Below the pieces are notes generated by a model. The model did no database searches and was not told where the DNA came from. It saw only the letters and a list, made by a program, of their open reading frames with translations. This document shows positions 8,704-17,008 of a stretch of DNA of 64,000 nt, piece after piece; within the stretch, counting starts at the first letter, position 1; every line of letters starts with the position of its first letter. The position numbers and the translations under genes are program-made. This DNA is from DASWED01 sp036394995 (GTDB taxonomy: Bacteria > Actinomycetota > UBA4738 > JACQTL01): contig DASWED010000111.1 of NCBI GenBank assembly GCA_036394995.1, positions 77,515 through 141,514 of the forward strand. The letters are read 5' to 3'.

Positions 8704-10173
8704 CTACTTCGGGAACAGCGGCGGGCCGCCGGTCTGCTTGACGAACGTGACCCACTCCTGGTGGGGGTCGTCCGAGTCGGGGTCCTTCGGCGTGTGCAGG
8801 TCGTCGGTGTACGCGAGGACGGCCATCCCCGATCGCATGACGTCCACCTGGAAGAAGTCCAGCAGGTCGCGGGTGCCGGCCGCGCAGTCCGTGCCGGACG
8901 TGCAGATCGAACCGCGATGCACGTACGGCGTGGCCGCCACCTCGCGGAACGTCGGCGTCGCGGAGGTCCCGTTCAACGTCTGGGCCGCGTAGACCCTCCA
9001 CATGCTGTCGTCGGGGACCTTCTCGGGTGAGGGGCCGTGCGCGGTGGTGCCGTAGTAGACGACGTCGACCCGGCCGTTCGCGCCGGCCACCATCCATGGG
9101 AACGTCGACGTCGCCGGGGCCCGGCTCACCTTGACGGGCGTGGTCCAGTGCGCGCCCCGATCGGTGCTCGAGGTGAAGTAGATGTCCGTGCGCTTCGACG
9201 CCGTGTGGCGCTCGGACCACGTCGCGTACACGTTCCCAGCCCGGTCCGCCGCGACCACTGTGAACGAGTCGAACGTGTCCGCGCGGTTCGCCGCCGCGAC
9301 GAACGGATGGACGTCGCCCGGCGTCGCGGTCCGGGACGCCCCGCCGTCCACCCGGGTCACGATGACCTTGTCGTGGGCCGGTGAGCCCAGCGTGTTGTAC
9401 GTGACGTAGGCGTCGCCGCTGCGCTCGTCGATGGCCACGTTCCCCGGCCACTGGTAGCACTCGGCGGAGTCGGTCTCGCAGCCCGTCCGGTTGACGTCGA
9501 TGACCGGGCCCGCCACCGGGTTCGCGCATTGCGGCGACAGGACCTGGTGGAACACCACGTGGCCGGTCGCGATGTTGCCGTAGGCCAGCACGAAATCGGG
9601 ACCGCCGGACGGCACGGGGTGGTCGCCGTACGCGTCGATCCACTGCCGGTCCTCGCCGGAGTCGGCGTTGCTGATGGGATTGGTCTGGAACGTCGCGCCG
9701 TTGTCGCACGACGCCGCCAGCGTGATGTTCGCCAGGGTCAGGCCGGTGCCGTAGACCTGGCCGGCGTACCCGGTGGCCACGTCGCTGTCGCCGCCGCCCA
9801 CGATGGTCGGGCTGCTCGCTCCACCGGGCCCGCCGGCGACGTGCCACGTGGCGCCGGCGTCGTCCGAGTACCAGAACAGGTCCCCGCCGCCGTTCGCCGG
9901 CAGCGCCCGGGTGTTCACGCCGATCCCGGTGGGCGCCGCGATCCACAGCCGCTGCTTGCCGGTGCGGTCCGCCCGGATCGACGGCTCCGCGGCCTGTGTC
10001 CCCGCGTTGTGGGAGACGTGCACCGGCGTGCCGAACGAGGGCGGGGCCGGGACGCGGGACGCGACGCTCCGGGCGCCGGCCGATCCGGGCCACGCGATGA
10101 GGGTCACCGCGAGGACGAGGGCGCCGGCCGGGACGGCGAGCCGGACGCCGTTGCGAGCGAGGACACGGGTCAT
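8704..10173 (-). CDS. Secreted Asp-box/sialidase-fold propeller protein
   Basis: A 489-residue protein with a Sec signal peptide (residues 1-35, ending near GSAGARS) followed by a BNR/sialidase-type six-bladed propeller. Asp boxes include SDDAGATWH, CDNGATFQ and STDRGAHWT. Cys pairs (CETDSAEC, CTSGTDC) suggest disulfides in the exported form. I see no convincing sialidase arginine triad or FRIP motif, so enzyme activity is not claimed. It resembles the 486-residue protein at 22653-24113 in length, signal peptide and ending style; the two are probably paralogous. It is convergent with ackA and 27 bases from the downstream HAD gene. Confidence 0.75.
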   Translation of the reverse strand: MTRVLARNGVRLAVPAGALVLAVTLIAWPGSAGARSVASRVPAPPSFGTPVHVSHNAGTQAAEPSIRADRTGKQRLWIAAPTGIGVNTRALPANGGGDLFWYSDDAGATWHVAGGPGGASSPTIVGGGDSDVATGYAGQVYGTGLTLANITLAASCDNGATFQTNPISNADSGEDRQWIDAYGDHPVPSGGPDFVLAYGNIATGHVVFHQVLSPQCANPVAGPVIDVNRTGCETDSAECYQWPGNVAIDERSGDAYVTYNTLGSPAHDKVIVTRVDGGASRTATPGDVHPFVAAANRADTFDSFTVVAADRAGNVYATWSERHTASKRTDIYFTSSTDRGAHWTTPVKVSRAPATSTFPWMVAGANGRVDVVYYGTTAHGPSPEKVPDDSMWRVYAAQTLNGTSATPTFREVAATPYVHRGSICTSGTDCAAGTRDLLDFFQVDVMRSGMAVLAYTDDLHTPKDPDSDDPHQEWVTFVKQTGGPPLFPK

Positions 10174-10201
10174 GGTCGTTCCCCCTCCGGACGATTGCGG
10201 G

Positions 10202-10807
10202 TCACCGCAAGGCTACACCCAGGAGCGTCTCGAGCCTGGGGATGGTGAACTCCGCGCTGCGATGGACCAGGGCCTCCATGCCCACGGCCCGGGCGCCGTC
10301 CGCGTTGTGGAGGAGGTCGTCCACGAACACGCACTCCCGCGCCGCCAGGCCGATCCGCTCTGCCGCCAGGAGGTAGATGTCCGGTTCGGGCTTGCGCAGG
10401 CCGACCTCCGCGGAGATCACCACCGCGTCGAACAGCTCGCCGAACCGGCTCCGCTCGTATCCGGCGTTCCCCCAGGAGTTCGACACGAGCCCCGTGCGGA
10501 TCCCGGCCGCTCGGGCCCGCGCCACGGCCCGGACCATGGTCTCGTCCGCCACCATCCCCGCGAACAGCCGGTCCTTGAAGCCGGCCGGATCGAGCGGCTC
10601 GAGACGGCCTTCGGACAACCGCTCCGCCAGCCACCGTTCGAACTCCACGACCGGCATCCGTCCGGTCTCGATGCGGGCCACCATGCCGTCCGGGTCGCCG
10701 CCGCCCGGGCCGTAGGCCTCCTCGATCACGGCCTTGAACCGCTCGGGGTCCACCCCTGACTCCACCGCGAACGCGGCGAAGGCCCGGCCCATGGACGACG
10801 TCATCAC
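10202..10807 (-). CDS. HAD-family hydrolase
   Basis: A HAD-IA phosphatase-like protein: motif II in TGLVSNSWG, motif III Lys in GLRKPEPDIY and motif IV in CVFVDDLLHN. Motif I is encoded just upstream of the first canonical start (the GTG at 10807): the same frame reads RGLLVDYGGVMTSS, where the Asp of VDYGG is the nucleophile. That frame is open only back to about 10876 and holds no ATG, GTG or TTG before 10807. A CTG at 10870, overlapping the end of the upstream kinase gene, could be the real start by translational coupling, giving 222 residues. Starting at 10807 would delete the catalytic Asp. Last gene of the minus-strand operon; substrate unknown. Confidence 0.8.
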   Translation of the reverse strand: MMTSSMGRAFAAFAVESGVDPERFKAVIEEAYGPGGGDPDGMVARIETGRMPVVEFERWLAERLSEGRLEPLDPAGFKDRLFAGMVADETMVRAVARARAAGIRTGLVSNSWGNAGYERSRFGELFDAVVISAEVGLRKPEPDIYLLAAERIGLAARECVFVDDLLHNADGARAVGMEALVHRSAEFTIPRLETLLGVALR

Positions 10808-10862
10808 CCCGCCGTAGTCGACCAGCAGGCCCCTGAGCGGGCGCGCGCCGGGGGCCCCGGTG

Positions 10863-11933
10863 TCACCCAGCTTCGATCAGCTCCCGGGCCCGCATGGCCA
10901 GCGCGGGAACCCCCTCCTCCAGATCGGCGAAGAAGGGGTCGTCGGTCACGCCGGCCAGGTGCCGGGCGTACGACCCCTCCAGGAGGATGGCCAGCTTCCA
11001 CACCGCGAGCACCGTGTAGAAGCTGAGGTCGCCCATCGAACGTCCCGTCCGTACGGCATACCTCGCCAGGAGGTCCCCCCGCGGCCGGAAGCCCGGCAGT
11101 CGGGTCACGTTCGTGTCGCGTTCGAGTACGTCCACCGGGTCGCCCGGCTCCCGCCAGAACGAGATCATCCAGCCCACGTCGGCCAGCGGGTCGCCGATGG
11201 TGGACATCTCCCAGTCCAGGATCGCCGTGAGCCGGGCGGGCGGCTCGGGCGACATCGCCACGTTGTCCAGCTTGTAGTCGCCGTGGACGATGGCCGCCGC
11301 GCCGGACTCGGGGAGGTGGCCGGCCAGCCACTCGCCGATCCGGACCAGGTCGGGCAGGGGCCGGGAGAACTGGGTGGCCAGCTCCAGCTGCCCCCGCCAC
11401 CGCCGGACCTGCCGTTCGAGGTAGCCGGAGGGCTTGCCCCATCCCTCCAGGCCCGCCCGCCGCCAGTCCACCGCGTGGAGCTCGGTCAGCGCGTCGACCA
11501 GCTCGTCGCCGATCGCGGCCCGGGCCGGTTCGTCGTCCCGGAACCCGGGCGGGAGCGAATCGCGGATCACGGAGCCCTCGGCCCGCTCCATCAGGTAGAA
11601 CGGCACCCCGATCACCGATCGGTCCTCGCACGCGAGGACGGGCCGGGGCGCGCGGACGCCGGTTCCGTCGAGGGCCGAGAGCACCCGGTACTCCCGCATC
11701 ACGTCGTGCGCCGTCGGCAGGAACGCGCCCCGGGGGGGCCGGCGGAGCACCCATTCGTCGCCGCCCCGCCGGACGAAGAACGTCTCGTTCGAATGGCCCG
11801 CGGTGTGCCGTTCGACCTCCACCCGGCCCGGGCCGGCCAGCCGCTCGTCGAGGAACCGCTCCAGGGCCTCGGGGTCGACCAGGGGCCGGCTGAGATCCTC
11901 GCCCCCCGGTCCGGTGAGCGCGGGCTCGGTCAT
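10863..11933 (-). CDS. Phosphotransferase family protein (aminoglycoside phosphotransferase/ACAD10-like kinase fold)
   Basis: A 356-residue protein kinase-like small-molecule phosphotransferase. N-lobe features are AGHSNETFFVRRGGDEWVLR and the conserved Glu of MREYRVLSAL. The catalytic loop is IVHGDYKLDNV with the catalytic Asp, followed by ILDWEMSTIGDPLADVGW, the metal-binding DWE motif. This version resembles the APH domains of ACAD10/11-type proteins, which act on hydroxyacyl-CoA-linked substrates, rather than drug-resistance kinases. Its ATG overlaps the stop of the upstream M20 gene by 4 bases (ATGA). The substrate is inferred only loosely. Confidence 0.88.
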   Translation of the reverse strand: MTEPALTGPGGEDLSRPLVDPEALERFLDERLAGPGRVEVERHTAGHSNETFFVRRGGDEWVLRRPPRGAFLPTAHDVMREYRVLSALDGTGVRAPRPVLACEDRSVIGVPFYLMERAEGSVIRDSLPPGFRDDEPARAAIGDELVDALTELHAVDWRRAGLEGWGKPSGYLERQVRRWRGQLELATQFSRPLPDLVRIGEWLAGHLPESGAAAIVHGDYKLDNVAMSPEPPARLTAILDWEMSTIGDPLADVGWMISFWREPGDPVDVLERDTNVTRLPGFRPRGDLLARYAVRTGRSMGDLSFYTVLAVWKLAILLEGSYARHLAGVTDDPFFADLEEGVPALAMRARELIEAG

Positions 11934-13114
11934 GGGGCCGGAGAGCCCTCCTCGCGAGAGGCGGCCCGGGCCAGGAGCCGGTCCCGGAGCGGGCCCTCCG
12001 CCGCGGCGTCGATCGCGGTCCAGGCCATGGCCACGGCGCCGTCGATCGCGGCGCGGTCCGCCGACGGCGTGGCGCAGGCCGCGGCGAACTCCGGCTGGTG
12101 GTTCACCGCGCCGGCCGCGTCCACCGCCAGGGCCGGGTGGATCGACGGGACCACGTGCGAGACGTTCCCCATGTCGGTGGAGACCGTGGCCCGCTGCAGG
12201 ATCTCGCCGAGGTCGGGGAACACCCGCCCCACCGTCTCCGCGTTGCGCCGGTACGCCTCCACCAGGCCGGGGTCGTGGCGCATCTCCGCGTACGGGGGGT
12301 ACCGCGTGACGTCGAGGGTGGCGCCGGTGGCCAGGGCCCCGGCTTCGAAGCACCGCAGCACCCTCGGCAGGAGGTCCTCGAGCTCCCTCAACGTCGTGGC
12401 CCGGGCCATCCACCTGCCGGCGGTGTCGGCGGGGACCACGTTCTCCGCGTCGCCGCCCTTCGTCACGATCCCGTGGATCCGGTCCGTCGACCGGATGTGC
12501 TGGCGGAGGAGCCCGATCGCGGTCTGGGCGATGACCAGCGCGTCGGCGGCGTTCACGCCGAGCTCCGGGAACGCGGACGCGTGCGCCTCCTTCCCCGTGT
12601 AGCGGAGGTCGAACGACGTGGCCGCGATGATCGGGAACTGGGGCGCCTCGAACGGCGTGGGGTGGATCATCATCGCCGCGTGCGCGCCGTCGAACACGCC
12701 GTGCTCCAGCAGGACGATCTTCCCTCCGCCCCCCTCCTCGGCCGGGGTCCCGATCACGGTCACGGTGAGGCCGGCATCGTCGGCCACCCCGGCCAGCGCG
12801 GCTCCTGCGCCGACGGCGGCCGCGGCGATCACGTTGTGGCCGCACGCGTGGCCGATCCCCGCCAGCGCGTCGTACTCGGCGCAGATCGCCACGTGCAGGG
12901 GCCCGGATCCGGCCCGGGCCGCGAACGCCGTGGACAGCCCGGCCACGCCGCGCTCCACCTCCAACCCGGCCTCGTCGAGGGCCTCGCACAACCACGCGGC
13001 GGCCCGCTCCTCCTGGTACCCGAGCTCGGGGTTCGCATGGATCCGGTGCGACAGATCGAGCAGGGAGTCGCGGGCCGCCTCCACCCGCTCCCGCGCGGCC
13101 TCCTTCAGGGTCAC
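11930..13114 (-). CDS. M20 family amidohydrolase/metallopeptidase
   Basis: A 394-residue zinc-dependent amidohydrolase of the M20D (AbgB/hippurate hydrolase-like) type. DLSHRIHANPELGYQE at the N-terminus and GIGHACGHN (86-94) carry family and metal-ligand residues; GTPAEEGGGGK contains the catalytic Glu pair, and the dimerisation domain follows. Such enzymes hydrolyse N-acyl amino acids or p-aminobenzoyl-glutamate. Both ends overlap neighbours by 4 bases, placing it inside the operon. The precise substrate is not deducible. Confidence 0.9.
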   Translation of the reverse strand: MTLKEAARERVEAARDSLLDLSHRIHANPELGYQEERAAAWLCEALDEAGLEVERGVAGLSTAFAARAGSGPLHVAICAEYDALAGIGHACGHNVIAAAAVGAGAALAGVADDAGLTVTVIGTPAEEGGGGKIVLLEHGVFDGAHAAMMIHPTPFEAPQFPIIAATSFDLRYTGKEAHASAFPELGVNAADALVIAQTAIGLLRQHIRSTDRIHGIVTKGGDAENVVPADTAGRWMARATTLRELEDLLPRVLRCFEAGALATGATLDVTRYPPYAEMRHDPGLVEAYRRNAETVGRVFPDLGEILQRATVSTDMGNVSHVVPSIHPALAVDAAGAVNHQPEFAAACATPSADRAAIDGAVAMAWTAIDAAAEGPLRDRLLARAASREEGSPAP

Positions 13115-14016
13115 CGTGCATCCTCGGGGCCGAGCGGGGCGAGGGCCTGGAGGAAGTCCGGGTCGTTCGGGCCGAGGCCCGCCTCAGCGGACCGCCACAG
13201 GTAGGCCCCCCACCTCGGGTTCACGGTCCGGATGCGGTCGAGCTCCTCGCGGGCCTCGAGGGGCCGTCCGTTGGGTGCCAGCATGACGGCGCGGAAGAAG
13301 GCGACGAGGTCGTCGTCGGGGGCGAGCTCCGCCGCGCGATCGAACTCCACGAGGGCCTCCGGGAACGACATCTCCCCGGCCAGGTCCAGTCCGGTGCCCA
13401 CGTGTTCGAACGCCCGGGCCAGCACCAGGAGCCGGTCCAGCTCTCCCACGGGGTCCCGGTGGTCCTCGATCCGAAGGTCGAACCGACGCGTCCAGGGGTC
13501 GCCCGCGGCGGGCACGACCAGGAGCGCGGCGGACTGCCGGCCGCGCATGTCGCCTCCCTCGCCCTCGGCGGCCCTCAGCGCGGCCATCAGCCGGTCGGCC
13601 AGATCCCCGGTCGCCGAGGCGTAGGCCTCCAGCATCGCCCCCCACACGGTGTCCCGTTCCATCATGTTGGCCTGGGCGGAGGCCGCATCGCCGGTGACGC
13701 TTCCTGCCGCCCGCACGCACCCGTTTCCGGTGTGCACGGCCACGCCGCCCGACGCGTCCACCATGGCCACCTGCCGCATGCGCTCCCCGTCGTCCTCGGC
13801 GACGAGCCGGGAAAGGGCATCCGCCGCGGAGGCGCCGTCCCGCATGAGCGCCAGGCCCTTCGGCCCGTAGCTGATCTCGGCGAACGACTGCGTGGCCACG
13901 GCGCCCACGCCCGGCTCGGCCCACGGGACCACGGACCCGACCCCGAAGTACCGGGTCTGCACGGCCACCCCCAGCTCTCCGGTCTCCCGGTCCCGCGCCA
14001 CGATCGAATAGGTCAT
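13111..14016 (-). CDS. DUF1028 (Ntn-hydrolase superfamily) protein
   Basis: A 301-residue protein beginning MTYSIVARDRETGELGVAVQ, the hallmark of DUF1028, whose fold belongs to the N-terminal-nucleophile hydrolases. VGAVATQSFAEISYGPKGL and CVRAAGSVTGDAASAQANMM are further conserved segments. Residues about 215-290 look like a short helical-repeat (TPR-like) tail. The family often sits next to amidases and peptidases, as here with M20. Its end overlaps the M20 start and its start overlaps the epimerase stop by 4 bases each. No biochemical role is established that I can name. Confidence 0.85.
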   Translation of the reverse strand: MTYSIVARDRETGELGVAVQTRYFGVGSVVPWAEPGVGAVATQSFAEISYGPKGLALMRDGASAADALSRLVAEDDGERMRQVAMVDASGGVAVHTGNGCVRAAGSVTGDAASAQANMMERDTVWGAMLEAYASATGDLADRLMAALRAAEGEGGDMRGRQSAALLVVPAAGDPWTRRFDLRIEDHRDPVGELDRLLVLARAFEHVGTGLDLAGEMSFPEALVEFDRAAELAPDDDLVAFFRAVMLAPNGRPLEAREELDRIRTVNPRWGAYLWRSAEAGLGPNDPDFLQALAPLGPEDAR

Positions 14017-14477
14017 GCCCCGTCCTCCCCGCGGGCGTCGGTGGCCCCTTCGACCAGCTCCACCAGCACGCCGGCGAACCCCCTGGGATGCGCGAACGCC
14101 ACCGTCGTTCCCCTGGAGCCCCGCCGTGGATGCTGGTCGGCCAGCTGTACGCCGTGCTCCCGGAGGTGCTCCAGCGCCGCGGCCACGTCGCGAACCCGGT
14201 ACCCGACGTGGTGCAGTCCCTGGCCCCGGCGCTCCAGGAACCGGCCCACCGGCGTGTCCGGCCCTGTCGGGGCCAGCAGCTGGACGAACGAGCCGCCCAC
14301 GGCGAACAGGGCCTCGTCCACGCCGTCGGACTCGATGGTCTCCCGGTGGACGGGTTCGGCTCCCAGCACCATCCGGTAGTGCGCGATGGCCTCGTCGAGG
14401 TCGCGGACGGCGATCCCGACGTGGTCGATGTCGGTGGCACCGATGCCGAGCCCCGCCAGCGTCTCTCCCCGTCTCAT
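14013..14477 (-). CDS. mce: Methylmalonyl-CoA epimerase-like VOC protein
   Basis: A 154-residue vicinal-oxygen-chelate protein. DHVGIAVRDLDEAIAHYR opens the first beta-alpha-beta unit; GQGLHHVGYRVRDV and GVLVELVEG supply the His and Glu ligands expected in methylmalonyl-CoA epimerase, which interconverts (R)- and (S)-methylmalonyl-CoA. It would fit downstream of the ccr product pathway. I chose the ATG at 14477, which overlaps the stop of the upstream HTH gene (ATGA). A different VOC enzyme cannot be excluded. Confidence 0.82.
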   Translation of the reverse strand: MRRGETLAGLGIGATDIDHVGIAVRDLDEAIAHYRMVLGAEPVHRETIESDGVDEALFAVGGSFVQLLAPTGPDTPVGRFLERRGQGLHHVGYRVRDVAAALEHLREHGVQLADQHPRRGSRGTTVAFAHPRGFAGVLVELVEGATDARGEDGA

Positions 14478-14890
14478 GTGCCGTCCTCCATCGGCGGGCT
14501 CAGGGCTCCGGGCCGCCGGCGGCCCCTGGTCGGCTCGGGCTGGAGCCGGGCCACCAGGTCGAGGGCCTCGGTCACGTGGTATGCGGGCAGCGACAGAGCC
14601 TGGACCATGGCCGCCACGGCCTGGTACCGGAGGGCCTGCCGATCGGTGTCGGCGGGGCTGTCGCGGGCCCGGAACGCGTAGAACTCCACCAGCTCCATGA
14701 ACTGCTTCAGCGAGGGGACGAGCCCGCCCCGTTCGTACGCGTAGATGGTCTGCTGGGCAGCCGGACATCCCGGCCGGGCGGCGGCGTCACGCACGGCCCG
14801 GTATCCCGCGGCACGCCGGAGGCCGCGCAGCAACCCGCCGATCGTCTCGGCGGTGGCCCGGTCCACCGGTTCCAGCTTCTTCCTGGCCAA
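14474..14890 (-). CDS. XRE-like helix-turn-helix protein
   Basis: A 138-residue protein whose middle (IGGLLRGLRRAAGYR, then QQTIYAYERGGLVPSLKQF) has the pattern of a Cro/C1-type HTH. The C-terminal half is helical and unrecognised. It is the first gene of a six-gene minus-strand operon and the likely regulator of it. It is divergent from the FtsH-like gene across a 251-base gap. Confidence 0.65.
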   Translation of the reverse strand: MARKKLEPVDRATAETIGGLLRGLRRAAGYRAVRDAAARPGCPAAQQTIYAYERGGLVPSLKQFMELVEFYAFRARDSPADTDRQALRYQAVAAMVQALSLPAYHVTEALDLVARLQPEPTRGRRRPGALSPPMEDGT

Positions 14891-15105
14891 CCCGACGTCC
14901 TCGCGAGTCGCGACTCGACAGCCGCTCGGGGCAGCACGATAGCCGGTGGTCCCGACCGCGGCATCGCACCTGCGCGGAGCCTCGACGCGGGATCACCCGC
15001 CCGTGGCCGAAGGCATCCCCCGGGACGGGGAACCGATCCCCTGGCAGGGGCCGATCGGACCGCCTTTCGCGCCGAATGGCCGATGTTCGGCCGGAGCGTG
15101 GTGGG

Positions 15106-15111
15106 TAGGCT
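15106..15111 (+). promoter_or_regulatory. Putative -10 box (TAGGCT) for the FtsH-like gene
   Basis: TAGGCT lies 30 bases before the GTG start at 15142. The expected transcript would carry the purine-rich GAGGGGGGG ribosome-binding stretch. It lies in the 251-base divergent gap (14891-15141), which otherwise shows no gene. Confidence 0.35.
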
Positions 15112-15141
15112 TCTGCCACCGCGAATGCGAGGGGGGGCGCC

Positions 15142-16995
15142 GTGTCGTCGAAGATTTCCGGGAGGAACGAGAGCTTGACCGCAGCCGACGGCTCGGCCAT
15201 CCTCCGGGCGGGGCGGGCCGACGTCGCCAGGGCGCGCCTGCGCACCTGGCGCCGCCGGGTCATCCGCCTGGTGACCCTGTTCGTCCTGGTGGACGGGTAC
15301 CTGTGGTACCGGTTCGCGACGAAGGACTGGCTGTCCCCGACGATCCCGTCGTGGGTGGGGGACTACCTCCCGGCGATCATCCTCATCGTGCTCCTCGGGA
15401 CCAGCACGGTGGTGCCGTTCCTGCTGCTGTCGCGCTCCCCGCACATCCTCATCCGGCCCCAGGACATCGAGATCGGGCTGGACAAGCTGGTCGGCCTCGA
15501 CCCCCAGGTCCAGGAGGTCCAGCACACGCTCGACGTCTTCCTGGGGTATGCCACGTTCCGCGACCAGCTCGGAGGGAACCCCCGCCGGGGCATCCTGTTC
15601 GAGGGGCCGCCGGGGACCGGCAAGACGTACATGGCCAAGGCCCTGGCCAAGCAGGCGGGGGTGCCATTCCTGTTCGTGTCGTCGCCGGCGTTCCAGTCGC
15701 AGTTCTACGGCATGACCGGCGTGCGGATCCGGGCCTTCTTCAAGGCCCTCCGCAAGGCCGCTCGCAGGGAAGGTGGGGCGGTCGGGTTCATCGAGGAGAT
15801 CGACGCGATCGGCGCGAGCCGGGGCTCCGTGTCCATGGCCCCCGCGCCGCAGCAGCGGGGCGCGCTCAGCGTGTCCCGCTTCTCGAGCGGGAGCGGCGGG
15901 ACCCTGAACGAGCTGCTGATCCAGATGCAGTCGTTCGACCAGGCGCCGTTCGGCAAGCGCGTGCGCAACCGGATCATCGAGTGGATCAACGGGTACCTGC
16001 CCGAGGGCAAGCGGATCAGCACGAAAAAGCTCGAGTACTCGAACATCATGGTCATCGCCGCGACGAACCGGGCCGATGACCTCGACGTCGCGCTGCTCCG
16101 CCCGGGTCGGTTCGACCGCCGGCTGTACTTCGACCTCCCGACGAAGCAGGGCCGCCGGGACCTCATCGACTTCTTCATGGACCGCAAGTCCCACCACCAG
16201 CAGCTCGACAACGACGGTGTCCGCGACCGCCTGGCCCACGACACGCTGGGGTACACGCCGGTCATGATCGAGCACCTCTTCGACGAGGCCCTGCTGGTGG
16301 CCCTGCGGGGCGGACGCCGGGCCATGAACCTGGAGGACGTGTACGAGGCCCGGATCACCGAGGAGGTCGGCCTCCGCCAGCCCGTCACCTACACGGACGA
16401 GGAGCGCCGGGCCGTGGCCACGCACGAGGCCGGCCACGCCACGGTGGCGTACTTCCTCGGGATCGGCCGGCGGCTGGAGGTCCTTTCGATCATCAAGCGG
16501 AGCGGGTCGCTGGGGATGCTGGCGCACGGCGACACCGAGGAGCGGTTCACGCGATCCCGGAGCGAGCTGGACGCCACGGTGGCCATCGCGCTCGGCGGGC
16601 TGGTCTCGGAGGAGACCTTCCTTGGCGAGAGCGGGACCGGCCCGGCGAACGACCTGGCCAAGGCCACGGAGGTGGCGGCGAGCATGGTCGGCGCGCTGGG
16701 CATGGCCGGCACACTGGTGTCGTACGAGGCCATGAACGACGGTCCGATCAACGCGTCGAACCTCGTGTCGAAGGTGCTCGGCGACCCCGAGGGAATGCGA
16801 CGGGTGGAGGACATCCTGGACCGCCAGAAGGAGCGTGTCGCCGCCCTGCTCGAGGAGAACGCGGACGTGGTCTTCGCGCTCCGCGACGCCCTCATCGCCC
16901 GCGACGAGCTGGTCGGCGAGGCTATCGCCGCGGTCATCGACGGGGCCCTGGCCCGGCGCGCCGGACAGCCCGCCCCCGCGCCGTTCACCCGCTGA
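15142..16995 (+). CDS. FtsH-like membrane AAA+ zinc metalloprotease (divergent)
   Basis: A 617-residue protein with two predicted transmembrane helices (about 40-57 and 75-97), an AAA+ module and a metalloprotease domain, as in FtsH. Walker A is GPPGTGKT (155-162). Walker B reads FIEEID (216-221) where FtsH normally has FIDEID. TNRADDLDVALLRPGRFDR is the second region of homology with arginine fingers. HEAGH (428-432) binds zinc and GPANDLAKAT contributes the third ligand. Between Walker B and the SRH (about 228-300) there is an insert longer than in classical FtsH. The start is GTG behind a G-rich Shine-Dalgarno. This looks like an accessory FtsH paralogue, not the housekeeping one. Confidence 0.88.
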   Translation: MSSKISGRNESLTAADGSAILRAGRADVARARLRTWRRRVIRLVTLFVLVDGYLWYRFATKDWLSPTIPSWVGDYLPAIILIVLLGTSTVVPFLLLSRSPHILIRPQDIEIGLDKLVGLDPQVQEVQHTLDVFLGYATFRDQLGGNPRRGILFEGPPGTGKTYMAKALAKQAGVPFLFVSSPAFQSQFYGMTGVRIRAFFKALRKAARREGGAVGFIEEIDAIGASRGSVSMAPAPQQRGALSVSRFSSGSGGTLNELLIQMQSFDQAPFGKRVRNRIIEWINGYLPEGKRISTKKLEYSNIMVIAATNRADDLDVALLRPGRFDRRLYFDLPTKQGRRDLIDFFMDRKSHHQQLDNDGVRDRLAHDTLGYTPVMIEHLFDEALLVALRGGRRAMNLEDVYEARITEEVGLRQPVTYTDEERRAVATHEAGHATVAYFLGIGRRLEVLSIIKRSGSLGMLAHGDTEERFTRSRSELDATVAIALGGLVSEETFLGESGTGPANDLAKATEVAASMVGALGMAGTLVSYEAMNDGPINASNLVSKVLGDPEGMRRVEDILDRQKERVAALLEENADVVFALRDALIARDELVGEAIAAVIDGALARRAGQPAPAPFTR

Positions 16996-17008
16996 TCCCC
17001 TCGGGGCG

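Noticed and set aside
7394..10093. 899-codon minus-strand open frame
   Set aside because: Runs through the secreted propeller and acetate kinase in the wrong frame; no recognisable protein.
8704..10173. Calling the secreted propeller a true sialidase
   Set aside because: Asp boxes are present but the Arg triad, the FRIP motif and the catalytic Tyr/Glu pair could not be identified.
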